NCBI RefSeq assembly: GCF_000203795.2
Contig: NW_006281107.1
Span: 816,965 to 880,964 of the forward strand
Reading direction: 5' to 3'
From: Batrachochytrium dendrobatidis JAM81
Taxonomy: Eukaryota; Chytridiomycota; Chytridiomycetes; Rhizophydiales
DNA length: 64,000 bases
In this document: positions 1 to 11,798 of the stretch, in pieces
Position numbering within the stretch: position 1 is the first letter of the stretch
Layout of the letters: each line of letters begins with the position of its first letter
Position numbers and translations under genes: made by a program
Notes under the pieces: generated by a model
What the model saw: the letters and a program-made list of their open reading frames with translations, nothing else
Databases searched by the model: none
Told to the model about the DNA's origin: nothing

Positions 1-670
1 TATCACTTTCTGATGGTGTTGCAGCATCTACCTGTTGGCGATCCAAGCGAGTATTTGCGCTTAAATCTGAGGATAGTTTGACCGATTGATTTGGGTGTGC
101 AGACTGTTTTAGTAAGCTTGAAAAAGTACGCCGAGTATTACCTGAACAGTCCTCCTCATCACTATGACTGCTATTAGAGTTACTTGTGGATCGGGCAGTA
201 GTTTTGCTGTTGAATATGTAACTGTTTCGTCCAAAGTCATTCTTTTTGGGAGGAATACTGCTTCGAGTTCCTTTTTTTTGAATAGAATCATGAATTGAAC
301 TGGTGGATGAGTTGACTGGTTTCGAATCAGTGCAATCCAGTAGTAAACCTCTGTTCCATCTGTCGCTATCAATGGATCCCTGCATTTTGATTGGCATACT
401 CAATGGCTGTCCCTGCTCTTTGTCAACACTCACTTTAGATTGGAGTGGTGAATGCTTTGCATATTTCGATTCAGTTGGCTTGATAGTCGATGCAGAATCA
501 TTCTACCAACTCAAGCCGCATATGATGAGATTTATAAACAAGTCAAGCTGCATATCTATTTAAAAGTATAATTGCCATTGAATCAACCACACCTGTTTAG
601 CATCAACTTGGTGGTCTTTGGATTGACTCTGTTTCTGCTGTTCCCGACGCTTTCCAGGTGGGATATACAT
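1..670 (-). CDS. Ser-rich protein of unknown function, N-terminal part (truncated by window edge)
   Basis: I do not recognise this gene. The best model is ATG at 670, exon 1 670-593, a GT-AG intron, and exon 2 from 502 to the window edge. Both junctions are phase 0 and exon 2 has no stop codon. The protein starts MYIPPGKRREQQKQ and continues as a polar, Ser/Thr/Asn/Lys-rich, probably disordered region (more than 190 residues seen). No domain is visible in this N-terminal part; the functional part would lie left of the window. The start is uncertain, because upstream sequence (about 690-780) is also open in another frame and could be a further 5' exon. A transposon-like element begins about 150 bp upstream. 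Confidence 0.45.
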
Positions 671-823
671 TGCTAGAATTATATTGGGTAAGTTGTAATC
701 TTGTGCAAACTGAACATTAACTCGGCGTATTTGACGAGCCAATATGATTCAGATGGTTGATATTCAATCTACAAAACATGTGTCAGCCATTCGATATTCT
801 GCAAGTATAGTCTCATCTCACCG

Positions 824-1285
824 CCGTGTTCATGTAGAATGTAACATTAAATAAGCTAAAAATGCATAAACAGTCTCATGTTTTCTGTCAGTTTATTGAA
901 CAGAATTGTCCTTTTAAATCGTCGTGTAGAAACAGTTTCTAGTGGGTTTAGCATTCAAAACATGCTCTTTTACGTATAAATATCTACTTTTATGTCAAAA
1001 CTTTGTATAATAGATTGTCATCAACACTTGAACACGAGATATTGCGAGCACAAATGTCTTGGCCAACAATGTCAATGATCGTGCAATGTATGGCCAACAA
1101 AAGAGACTAACTACAGCTTGACTCAAGTATAATAAAAAATGAGTTTGTGCATCAAGCAATTCCAAACACCAAAATTAAAAATGCTTAAAGTCAATCTGTA
1201 GTAGGAAGTTGAATAGTTGACCATTGTATATTCTGGGCAATGACCCAGATAAACTACACGTTTCATTTTACGTGAATACGACTGT
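824..1285. mobile_element. MITE copy A (Tc1/mariner-like termini)
   Basis: Degraded left terminus at 824-846 (CCGTGTTCATGTAGAATG, a variant of the family end CGTATTCACGTAAAATG). Intact right terminus at about 1262-1285 (CATTTTACGTGAATACGACTGTA). The length of about 460 bp matches the copies near 50.0 and 51.5 kb. An internal stretch at 1070-1100 (GTGCAATGTATGGC) is also shared in diverged form. It fills the gap between two divergent genes and ends about 87 bp before the DNAI7 start codon. No transposase reading frame. Confidence 0.7.
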
Positions 1286-1371
1286 AAATGAGAGTCGTCC
1301 TATCATTAATGCTTTTGACAGAAATTGAAGTTTCACTGTAGATACAACATAAACAAGCTGCAAGATTTGAA

Positions 1372-4300
1372 ATGGGTCCAAAAAAGAAAAAGACAAAAAA
1401 GGATACAAGCAAGGGTATGAGCATATCTTGACTACCGTAGTCTAGCTTTAGCCAGTGTATCCATCTGCACTCTTTTATTGTTATACTTTTGTATATCTAA
1501 CCACTCCCTAACTCATCCAAGAGTTTATGTCCAGTTTATGATGGTTGATTCTCAACGCGTTAAACTGACATGCATACCTCGTTGGTTATCATAACATGTA
1601 GAAAAGGAGCTAGAGGAGCTGAAAAAACAGCAGCTTGAGGAGGGTATGTGATTATGTATGCACTGTAATCAAGGTTGGCTACATTGGACATTAGTCACTG
1701 ATTTATCAAATAATAGAGCAGCGACTGGCGGAAGAGAAACAACGTCGTGATAGAGAGTTACAAGAGCAGCGTAATCGTGAACTAATCGAACAGTTTTTTG
1801 ATAGAGTATGTTTATAATCACCATGCATTGACTCTAAAATAGACAACTGTGATAGTACTAAACTAAATGTGCATAAATTCGTATATGACCAGGAGCAATC
1901 TCGATTGAACGACGAGGCATTAGAAATTCAGCGTATTGTCGAATTCAAAAGGAATGAGCTGAATTCTATACTAGCAAAAATTCAAATGGAAGCCGAGGTA
2001 CATGTTCTTTTTTAAAGTTGTTTTTGAAATCAATTCTAATATACATGCATGAATATAAAACAATGTTCAGTGGAAGCAATTTATGGACTGTGAAACATTG
2101 CCACAGCCAAAAAGTGAAAGAGATGTAAATACGTATCTAGGACTTTGGGCCGAAGAGAAAATCAGCGTTGAGGAAGAACCATCGTTAACTCCCTTATTCA
2201 ACCAGCTTCCCAATGCCGAAACAGTAAGAAAAAATACTTGATATTTTAAATTATACAATTCAGATTGCAAATCAGCCATTTAATATCATTTTACATATTG
2301 GGACCAGTTGTTGGCACAGTTGGAAAAGGAACGAGCATTTGCTCGAGATAATCGTGATGAAAAGAACTGGGTTAGACTTGATGAGCATATGAATTTTCTG
2401 CTAAAAATTCTTGATTCAAAGTGGAACTGCATATCGCAGCAAATTCTGCAGGTATTAGATTGATATATACAACTCTTTTGTAATGTTGAGATGGATGCTA
2501 TCAATGACTCATCACTACAACGTTGATAACCTTGTATAATACAGCATGCAGATTATTTTTGGAGAGATCCAAACGAAAATTTTCAACTGTCAGGCAAAAC
2601 AGATAATTTTGCATACGGAATCTGGGGAAACTTGACCAAAAATCCTAGGTAGTTGAAAACTATGCCATTTCAGATTCAATTACCAAAAAAATGATTTTTT
2701 AATATTGCAAACCTGAATGATTTTCAAGGCACAAGTTGATTGAATTTACAGATATCAATTTATCGGCCAGTCTTCCTAAACCTCTTGCATTGTCCAACGT
2801 GTCTATTCGAATGATACATATGACGGGACCAAACTGTGGTGTGCCGTTTGAGAATCAAGAAAACGAAGAACATCGATCGTTTGTTGGAGGCATTTTAATG
2901 CTTGATTTGGCAGAAATGCCCGACTTGCCCAAAACAGTTGATACGTGGACCATTAGACAAAGTAGGATAAATACAAGATGATGCCGTGTAATTTTTTGGG
3001 ATTATCAGCACATGCTTACAGGGTATTTTGAGCGAATCGTTTAAAGTGATTGCTATTTTATTCACTACAGCATGTTTTTATTTTACTCTGTTAAAACTCT
3101 AGTCTTGTCGCCAGATGGTAATTTAAAGAAACTTGAATATCCGTTCAAAAAAGCCGCAGCAGAAATTACCGAGGAAGATGCGCAAGCAGCAAACGATGCA
3201 CAAATGTGGTCGACTTTGATATCATTTCCAATTCCATCCAATGTCAACCTTGATCGGAATTCTGTCAAGGTTATGTTTTGGAACGCCGAGTATAAAATGT
3301 GGGACGATGAAGGCATTACGGATGATGATATTGATTTGGAAGCAGGGATTGTCAAGTGTCGTACCACACATTTTTGTCCAACTGCTGTTGTTCAAGTTAA
3401 GACTTGTTTTTCAAAAGTGAATGGCATCTGCTTGAGATCATTAGCTGATTAACAAGTTTAACTGTGATTAAACTCTATTAGAACACATATTCAGAGCTTC
3501 CATACTGTGACTGGAGACTAGATCCTACCGATGTGCACCGAGCAATACTGTATATTCATGGAAAACAAAACAAGCTTAAGATTGAAATTCGCGAAGGAGA
3601 ATGCATGGTGATCCAATGTGGATCAGAGAGTGTTCCACGATCACTGCGGAATAAATGGTTTCCTCCATCCCTGCTTCTAAAAGTATGTCATGTTTACTCG
3701 GACATACTACATATACTGAGTTTGAATTCTCACGGATTGTTTTTGATTGAATCAACAGCGTTTATCTCAGCACGGGTTTAATTTCCAAGGTCCAGATTCT
3801 ATGAAGGGAGTTAACATAGAAGGCTTGGCTCTCAAGGTATGTTGGTTCCATCTATTGTATATATGCTGAAATGCATCTAGCATTCCTTACAATCCTATAT
3901 TACGATATATTTTATAAATAGTATCATGCAGCAGAGGAAGAATCTATTATTGGAATTAGTCAATGCATTGCATCCATGTCATTTAAATCTAGTCCATCAA
4001 ACAGATTAGTTTCAAGCTCAAAATGCGTGTTTCAATTTAAAGATGCATCGGATCCACCAGAGGTAAGTGTTGATTAAATATTTCTAGTTATGGGTTGTTA
4101 CCAATAGATATTAATACTTTTATGTGATAACAAACGCAGACGGATTGGAGATCGTTGGTCTACGACGTTAATTACCGGATAAAAGATCAAGGACACACTG
4201 TTGGATATATTACATCAGACAACAACGTAACGGAGGAAACCAAATTCAAGATGGATGATCCTGAAAACTCGATTGTAAGTATAACATGATTAAAAGTTTG

Positions 4301-4486
4301 AAACTCCCAACAATGTATTTAAATTGGATGAATGCGTTTGTATAGGTGAGAGGAAGTGCTTATCATCTACTACGACCAATCATCACGAGTACTGAAGGAA
4401 TAGCTCGAATGGAAGCAAGTTCAGCACAATTTACTAGTACAGTTGCACAGGTTTTGACAGTTACCAAAGTATTGTGTTTTACGTAG
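1372..4486 (+). CDS. DNAI7: Axonemal dynein-associated intermediate chain DNAI7 (CASC1/IC97 family)
   Basis: Homolog of CASC1/DNAI7 (Chlamydomonas IC97/FAP94), a factor tied to inner-arm axonemal dynein. Fourteen exons: 1372-1414, 1602-1643, 1717-1805, 1893-1997, 2071-2223, 2308-2451, 2545-2648, 2729-2961, 3103-3395, 3482-3682, 3759-3836, 3922-4062, 4140-4274, 4346-4486. They join in phase to 633 residues. The Lys-rich start (MGPKKKKTKKD) and the Glu/Arg-rich coiled coil in exons 2-4 are typical of the family. So is the segment WKQFMDCETLPQPKSE followed by NTYLGLWAEE (exon 5). The W-x-N-L-x-K-NPR-H-K block with LPKPLAL (exons 7-8) and the C-terminal CASC1 domain (WNAEYKMWDDEGITDDD, exon 9) follow. 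The 2962-3101 intron contains an open frame, but only its removal gives the family-like joint TIRQ-ILSPDG. Strong evidence that the organism makes a motile flagellum. Confidence 0.9.
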
Positions 4487-4918
4487 TGTTGACGAGAACA
4501 TTAAATGCCAATAAAAGCGTATCGAGTATAACGTGAATAGCCAATTATTATCAATACAATCGAACGTGGTGATTGTGCAAGACTGCCAAATTCTTCATTC
4601 TGATCAAGACAGCAGTTTCGATTGCTTGTCAATCATCACTAAAGAGTTTGAAAAACAGTAAATCGAGTGAATTATCATTTTATGAGATTTGCAGTTTTAA
4701 ATATTCGGCAGTTTATACCATCGTGTCGGTTCAAGACTTAGACTTTCCATAACTTGCCACAAGCATCTAGTAATAGTCTTGTCGTGTATATTCTGACATA
4801 CAACAGTCAGTCTTATTCAGATTTATCAGCCATTCAATAACCATTTTGGTCTTCAACTGCAGGAACATCTTGAAGCATTTGTTGTTGACCAAGTGCTCGT
4901 TCGTATCCTAATAGAGCA
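4487..4918. other. Intergenic region, DNAI7 to dymeclin
   Basis: Tandem-gene spacer of about 430 bp. It must hold the 3' end of DNAI7 and the promoter of the dymeclin gene. I see no repeat terminus, RNA gene or conserved coding segment in it. Confidence 0.6.
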
Positions 4919-7900
4919 ATGCAACAGACAGAACAAACTAAACCCAACAGTCATCTTGCTTGTTCTTCTCCAGACCAAACTGCTGCTTTACTCACTTCAA
5001 TAGCCAATACAAACTCTGGTCTTGTTACTGCTCTTGGTGTCCAGAATCAGTCCAAGACAGGAGCGTCTTTCGATATCTCGAAACCAACTCAACTTGTATC
5101 GGAAACTCTATCAACTGTTTCTACCATCAACACTCATCAAAGTCTGTCACAATCTGCTCATCACACCAGATCCCTTCATTCACACCCTCAACTGCATAGA
5201 GCGTCATCTACTACAGCAATCAAGTCATCCGACTCTGCAGTCGTATCCACTGCTATTCCTGGCATTTCCTTTTCTGTAGATTTAATCACAAAGGCTCCGT
5301 CTGCCAATAAATTCGCTACTTCTTCTTTCTTTGCTGCACTCGAGGATATTTCTGAATCAGCGCACTCTCCATTTGAAAAATCTTTGGTGTGGAAACAGTT
5401 GTTGCAGTCTTCAATCCCACCCATCTCCACAGCGTAAGCATGTACTGAGTATATTATGGCACACTTGAGCACTTTTATAGATCTGACCCATTTCCTTGTT
5501 TTTAGTCAGGACGCATTCGATCTGGATAGTGCTGCAATAGAAATCGCCTGCAAAATGAGTAAAGTTATATATGCTTTTGAATTATGCACAACTCGCAATA
5601 CTTGGATTTTGAAAGTTTAGTTTTAATCCAATGTGCTTTGATCGAGTATAGGTAACAACAATCATACCCACTTCAATTTCAACACGCTGGTGCTGTATTT
5701 ATTGACCAAGTTAAAGCAGATGCGCAATCTTGCATACGAAGGGTAATTTAAGTGGGTGAATGTAATACATTACTTTCAATGACAGCTAGAACCTGGAGCT
5801 AACAGATAGTTTGGTATCTTGTCTGGATGTAGAGATTGGCCAGTAGAAGCTCATAATGCTATGTTTGCAGTACGTATTTATACCAAGCATTTTGTTGAAA
5901 CATTATCCAAACGCCAGGTTCTTGAGCTATTTGAACGTAAGTGCTTTATCTTTTAGTGTAATGGTTCAATGATTTCATTTAGCTCACAGTATCTCGGCAC
6001 AATTCACGTAAAACTGCTAATGTGCAGATGATCGAATCGTGTCACCAGATATAAATGGTCCGTCTCAGATTCTATTCACTGATCCACAATTGCCTATTCA
6101 TTCGCCAACCAACGACAATCCATCAAGTGGTTTAAATGTACCCAGTTCAAGTCGTCCGGCTAGAAGAAGTTCAGCTAGCTCAGATTTGCCTGTTATCTCT
6201 ATTGATCCAAGAGTTATCTCAGGTTTGTTCCATTGTGTGAAATTGCATTTATATCAAAAGTCAATCTGATTGATTTTGGATATTTTGGTAATCAAAACAG
6301 ACAAACGAAAACGGAGTTTAGCTTTACTGGAGGAACTGCTTCATGTGGTTATTTATGCCAATACAGTGTATGTTTCAATATACATTAAGCAGCCCAAGGG
6401 TCATATTGTGTTGGCTCATTATTTTTCAATACAAATAGGACGGCATCGGGTTATGAATTTTATTTGGAAACAATCAATCTTTTGCTTGTATTGTTGTCAA
6501 CGCAGCTGACCCATGGCAATACAGAAGCAACAGAGAATGACTTGTTTTTGCAAATCGTACTTCAGAATTTAGGGTATCAACCATGTTTTCATTATTTGAT
6601 GATGTTTGCAATGGCTCAAAGTTTAACTTTATACCAATTTTTTCAATTTGGGATACAATGGCGGCGCTGATCGAATCTAGCCATTTTTCTAAAGGAATGC
6701 TTGGAAGACTTTTGGAAAACTTTATTAACCAGCAGAGTCCTCCAGCACAACGAGCAGGTAAGCCTATTTGTTTATGCAGTCTTGCCCAATTTATTTGATT
6801 GCTAAGATTTATATTTTTGTTGCAGGTGTTTTTTACAATGCATACTCAATGCTGTTTTCATCAAAGGATCATCTTATCAAATCATCTCCACTGGCTGAAA
6901 AAAGTATTTTGCTATTGATGACAATTGCCGGGCAGGGTGCCTGTGGGCATGAAAATGATTTCCGCAAGGCGTTTGCAGCTTTGGAAGATTCTAGCTGTAT
7001 GTATATTTGATATTTTTGCAGGTTTGAACTAGATTCAATTCTTGGTATCAATTGTCTAATTCTTATATTTTGACGCTGTCGTGAATGGACTACAAACGGA
7101 ATTCTGCACGTTGTTAGCAAGATCGCAGTCTCCATCAACCATTTTGTCTGAAATGTCCACCAATCCTATGCAAATGCCTTTCAAAAGCATTTATCACTCA
7201 ATAATCAAGTAGGCCATGTTTGATTTATTTATGCAGCCAGTCACTTTTATTCATTGCTTTTATAAAATACGGTTATGTATGCTTTTATTATATTCATATC
7301 TATAGATATATACAGGATGATGAAACCTGTTTGCTCTTATACATGCTTTTGTTGAAAAATCGACAATTTCGTATGTATGTTTTATCTAGAACAGATCCAG
7401 ATGTACTGGTAAGTCTATTAAATGAAACTACAGTATCATATACATGTAGAATGTTTGATATTTGTTATCCATCTCAAGCAACATTGATTATCATGAGGAT
7501 TGGTTTAATTCTTTACTTGTGTTTGCAGATGCTTCCCCTACTGCATTTGATCTACGAGGCAGTTGAAAAAAAGACCAACTATTCACAGTTGTATATTTTG
7601 TTGACAATTCTGCTCATTCTGTCTCAAGACGACGTGCATAATGAAAACAGTCATAAAGTGGTAAGTATATAACTACATTAATTTCCATTGGTGTTTGAGC
7701 GAAACCGGTATATTTGATGATACGCTGTAATGGTTTAAAAGCATTTTTCATGATATTACTATGGAACCTCGAAACATTTGACTAATCTGAATTCTGTTTA
7801 GACTATATCTCCGCCTGCATGGTTTACTGAACGCATCATCAGATTTGTGACACTGGGCGATTTAGTAATGCTCATTCTAATACGAGTTATTCAAGCAAAT

Positions 7901-9072
7901 ATATCGCGACACAGGGACATTTATTTCCATACGACTTCTTTGGCCATTCTAGCCAATATGTCGTCCACCATAATTGGTATGCATTCGGTGGTTGCACAGC
8001 GACTTGTCAAGTAAGTTGATTTTCAAAAGCTTTGGCATGTATATCATACAGACAATAGCGAATCATTTGTAGTTGAGCTGACTTGACCATCTTTATTACT
8101 TTTATCATTGACTGTTAGTCTGTATGAGTTGATTTCTAAAAAATACTCCAAATTATCCAAACAAGCTGAAATGACTGAAAGCTCGCCAACACTTTCTTTG
8201 GACAAGCCCAACGTAAGTATATTTATTTGGTTTTGCCTCGATCGAGATGTTTTTATAACCATATGCGTGTTTAAACGCATGCTCACTCATCAAACTTTAT
8301 ACCTACGTTTAGCATGATGGTGTGAATACTGAACATGATGTAACTCAGGAAATGGAATTAGCAGTATACAGTGATCTGATTGCACTGCTTTTGGAAATTA
8401 TCAATTCGGTGCTGACCCATACACTCAAAAGCAATCAGCAATTAGTGTATGCTTTACTACATCGTCGTGCCATGTTTTCACAATTCAGATTGCATGCACG
8501 GTTTTCCGAATTGATTCAAAATATTGACACTGTAAGTATCTATGAATCGAGCAAATGTTCCGAGTCGATGTGTATTGAGTGGGATGATAATCTATAAAAC
8601 ATGTGTATGTGACTTGTGGATGATTCTGGGTTGTAGGTGATTGCACATTTTCATGGCAGATTGATTGAAGCTGATTTGCGTACTCCTTCAGTGGATGATA
8701 TTTTAAAGCTGATTGATGAAACTGGGTTACGGTGGGCACCTGGCAATTTAAAAGAATTCCCCGATGTCAAATTCCAATACGAAGAGGAAACGGAGTATCA
8801 AAAGTTTTTTGTGCCCTATATATGGAGTCTAGGTAAGTGATTGTCGAGTTCTAGTAGTCCTACGTGGTATTGACGTTATGATTGGATAGTGTATCAACAT
8901 GCTCATATTTACTGGAACCCCACCAAAGCAGTGCTATTGTATTTACTGGTAAGTGGTGTACATCTACATTTGAATATCTTGAATCTAATATAAACGCATT
9001 TGGTGTATGGGTTGTGTTCAATCTTGTTAGGATCCCGATTTCCAAATCAGTCATTTCACCGGCTCACTCTAA
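4919..9072 (+). CDS. DYM: Dymeclin (DYM family Golgi-associated protein)
   Basis: Dymeclin family, peripheral Golgi proteins linked to vesicle traffic (loss in humans causes Dyggve-Melchior-Clausen dysplasia). Model: 18 exons, 4919-5433, 5506-5558, 5652-5742, 5833-5936, 6028-6222, 6301-6367, 6439-6573, 6681-6757, 6826-6996, 7118-7208, 7306-7408, 7529-7660, 7802-8010, 8119-8212, 8313-8531, 8637-8832, 8890-8948, 9031-9072. Total 850 residues, phases consistent. Diagnostic blocks are DDETCLLLYMLLLKNRQF, ILLTILLILSQDD, RVIQANISRHRDIYFHT, LYELISKKYSKL, and near the C-terminus FFVPYIWSLVYQHAHIYWNP. The first about 140 residues are a Ser/Thr-rich extension beginning MQQTEQ. The usual N-terminal Met-Gly myristoylation start is absent. 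The junction at 6573/6681 is the least certain. Confidence 0.9.
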
Positions 9073-9664
9073 TGGGTTATGTTCAAGCTTTGAATAAACT
9101 AAGCCTTTATCTATTATAAAGCAAACATGATTGCTCCATCCATCCTACCAGAGAAATCGATTTAAAACCAAAAGTAAATATTTGAAACCATTTCCAAACA
9201 ATGATTTAACAGTTTGGATAGGAATGCGAAAATCTATCGTATTTCCCAAGCTGTCATGGATAGCTTATCTTTTAGAAATGTCAACAGTATAGCTCTTATT
9301 TACAAGGTCAATGATATGTGTATGATGCTTTAAACGTAGATATTCATTATCATAGGTAAAAAGATTGGAGTGAGGTAGATGCAAGCAAAGTGGGAAATGA
9401 GAGTTAATCCAACAAGATTCAACTCCAGACAAGTTTAAACTCGATAAAAGCTGAACAATAGAATCAGATATGAACCCTAGCTATTTCAATGCCTTGCATT
9501 ATGAGAGATCTATTGGTAGTTGGATAAAACAAGGCGTTAGTGTAAAAAGTTTGTAATGAGAATATGCTGTCTAGCATAGAAACCAAAAACAAGAACAGCG
9601 TCACAAAGCACCAGTTCAATTACATTTGGTAGTTTTATAAACGCCAAAACAAGTAACAAACCAT
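9073..9664. other. Intergenic region between convergent dymeclin and eIF5A genes
   Basis: About 590 bp of AT-rich sequence between two gene 3' ends. No repeat terminus, RNA gene or supported reading frame seen. Confidence 0.6.
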
Positions 9665-10253
9665 TTATTTAGGAGCTTCTTTGAAGGCAAGAGCATGCTC
9701 TTCACCCATTGCAGAGACAATGGTAACAATAATGTCTTTTCCAGCATCAAAGCACTCCTGGATGCCGGAACCAATCTCATTATCGGGGATCTTGACATCA
9801 TCCTTGGTGGAACCGTCGTCTTTCATGAGAGAAAGGAAACCGTCATCAATGTCAAGCAAAGGGAATTCAGTCTTGTTAACATTGGGGACATCCATGTTGT
9901 GGGTGGAGGGAGACAGATCCTCGAGCTTCTTGTTGGTGAAGATGTCAACTGCAACCAGATGGACCTTGGCGTGTCCATGCTTTCCAGTCTTGGAGGTGGA
10001 CATGTCCACAATCTTGCAAGGACGTCCCTTGATAACGACATAACCGCTCTTGCGGAGAGCAGAGCACTAGAACGATTTTATCATACCAACAATCAGAACC
10101 ATGCATTAGCTAATGAAATAAAAAGGCGCATACTAGTCATTGGACTAGACAACAACACACAAGTGCATCAGATCAGTGATTTACCTGCATGGGGTAAGTC
10201 AGTGATGCACCAGCACTGGTGGACTCGAACTGTTCATGCTCTTCTTCGGCCAT
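9665..10253 (-). CDS. Translation initiation factor 5A (hypusine-containing)
   Basis: eIF5A binds the ribosomal E site and relieves stalls, notably at Pro-rich stretches. It needs deoxyhypusine synthesis on one lysine, using spermidine. Exon 1 is 10253-10185 ([23 protein letters not shown]), then an intron of about 118 nt, then exon 2 10066-9665. Total 156 residues, the usual length. The KOW-like N-terminal domain contains the modification loop [12 protein letters not shown], with K52 as the expected hypusine site. The C-terminal OB fold follows ([11 protein letters not shown]...). The long antisense frame over this locus is a codon shadow. Relevant partner in this window: ornithine decarboxylase (41.7-43.1 kb), first step towards the spermidine precursor. 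Confidence 0.97.
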
Positions 10254-11324
10254 TTTTAGTTACGGTTTTTTGGTGTCGAGTCTGGATAATAGCAGTAAGC
10301 TGTTAGTGGATCTAGTATTGGGATTAGAATTTTTAGAGAGCCGACAGCAGTCCACAAATGGCGGTACAAAACCTGACCACCATAGCTAGACATTCATATG
10401 CAGCAATGGCAATGTAAAAGATCACCAAGACATCTGAACCATAAACAAATGCCATGGTTCAGAGTCCATGGCATTAAAAACAAGGTAGACAATAGATTGC
10501 ATCATTGAATGGGACAGATCAATACAGGCCATCAATAGGATGAACAAGAGAAGAGTGGGAACGCCAGCATTCAACATGCACTCATCCCATGCTCATACTA
10601 GTAAGTCCAGTACTATCCAGTACTATCCAAGCAACTCGGGTGATAAACCAATGTATGCTGAAAGGAAACAAAATCAACAGGGTGGGTCTTTAAAGCATTG
10701 TCCATCTACAGGCCCATCTATACATACAAGTCACCCATTTATAGAATAATCAACCAACACACCTTGAAGGACGATTGCAAAAAAAGGAGGAAAAGTGCGA
10801 AAACTGCCGTTGCGCAAACTCGCGGTTTTGAAACAAAAACATGAAACAGGACTGCGTGCTAGTAAGGATTAGCTCAAGATAAATGCTCAAACTAAAGTGT
10901 TGTTACTTGATTATGCTGTATATCACAAACACTGTCTAGCCAGGCGCATACCTCGTCTCTCTCGTGCTGTCTTCCACTACCGCTCGTCTTTTTTTTCAAT
11001 ACTAACGCCAATCATTGCTCGCTAAATCCTCCGATAATCACGTGTTTATCATTTGTTATTCTGAATTGAACCTTGTCTAGATTGCTTACAAACTGCCGTG
11101 TCAATCTATTTTGCTCTTGTCCGATTCAAGCCATATTCAATCCCATACATATATTTATGTAATTTCAATGGCATATAAATTAATACACCGCTTTACTATC
11201 TATCACCGTACTCTAACATAGACATCTATAAACCATTTAAATCTAAAACACTATATTAATTCATGTATAGTCTACTCATCTTTCATACAAGATTGAACAA
11301 TCTATTTTCAATTTGACACTATTA
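10254..11324. other. Long intergenic region between divergent eIF5A and END3
   Basis: About 1.07 kb of non-coding sequence before the MITE. It must carry the eIF5A promoter at its left side. Visible items are a short tandem duplication CAGTACTATC at about 10608-10628 and a pyrimidine-rich tract around 10950-11000 (CTCGTCTCTCTCGTGCTG). A 69-codon frame at 10540-10749 shows no recognisable protein character. Confidence 0.5.
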
Positions 11325-11760
11325 TTTACTATTCTAGTCACGTAAAATAAACGCTAAAGTTGCCAATCGATAGTCAATCGTGAAATAATTTTCACTCAAT
11401 TCACTGAGCAACAAACATCCTTAAACTCTAGTTGATTATCTTTCTTATGGTGGCTGGCATATATCGTTGCATTCCTGATCCGTGCAATCTTTTAAACTAA
11501 ATTGTGAATGTATCCGATATTTCAGAATACAACAAAGTCAATATTTGGTCGATTTCAATATATGAACCCGATGGTCATACAATGCATGGTTGTGTCAAAT
11601 GAAAATAATTCCAGTTTAAACCTATAATTTGTATCATACGATGAATATTATTTCAAAAAATTGAGAATGTCTAACCAATTCAATTTTTAACAAGTACAAG
11701 TATTCGACTAGTCTATTCTGGAGCAAGAAACACTTTCATTTTACGTGAATAACGGCTGTA
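11325..11760. mobile_element. MITE copy B, abutting the END3 start
   Basis: Right terminus at about 11738-11760: CATTTTACGTGAATAACGG, carrying a one-base insertion relative to the family, then CTGTA. A diverged left terminus (AGTCACGTAAAATAAAC) is at about 11334-11350. Internal landmarks shared with other copies: GTTGCATTCCTGA (about 11466) and GTCATACAATGCATGG (about 11573). Its right end is about 40 bp from the END3 start codon, so it occupies the promoter or 5'UTR. Confidence 0.7.
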
Positions 11761-11798
11761 AATGATTTTCAACTTGACTGAAATCATTCAGAATTATT

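Noticed and set aside
3103..3452. Reading DNAI7 exon 9 as starting at an upstream ATG (3072) as a separate gene
   Set aside because: Splicing at 3102 joins conserved TIRQ to ILSPDGNLKKLEYPF, so it is an internal exon.
6575..6680. Continuous coding across 6575-6680 in the dymeclin gene
   Set aside because: The frame hits a stop (TGA) before the conserved HFSKGMLGRLLENF block; removal of 6574-6680 restores phase and family length. Remains the least secure intron of that gene.
9681..10306. Plus-strand open frames of 120 and 203 codons over the eIF5A locus
   Set aside because: They are antisense to the conserved eIF5A exon and intron and show no protein similarity; eIF5A coding is unambiguous.
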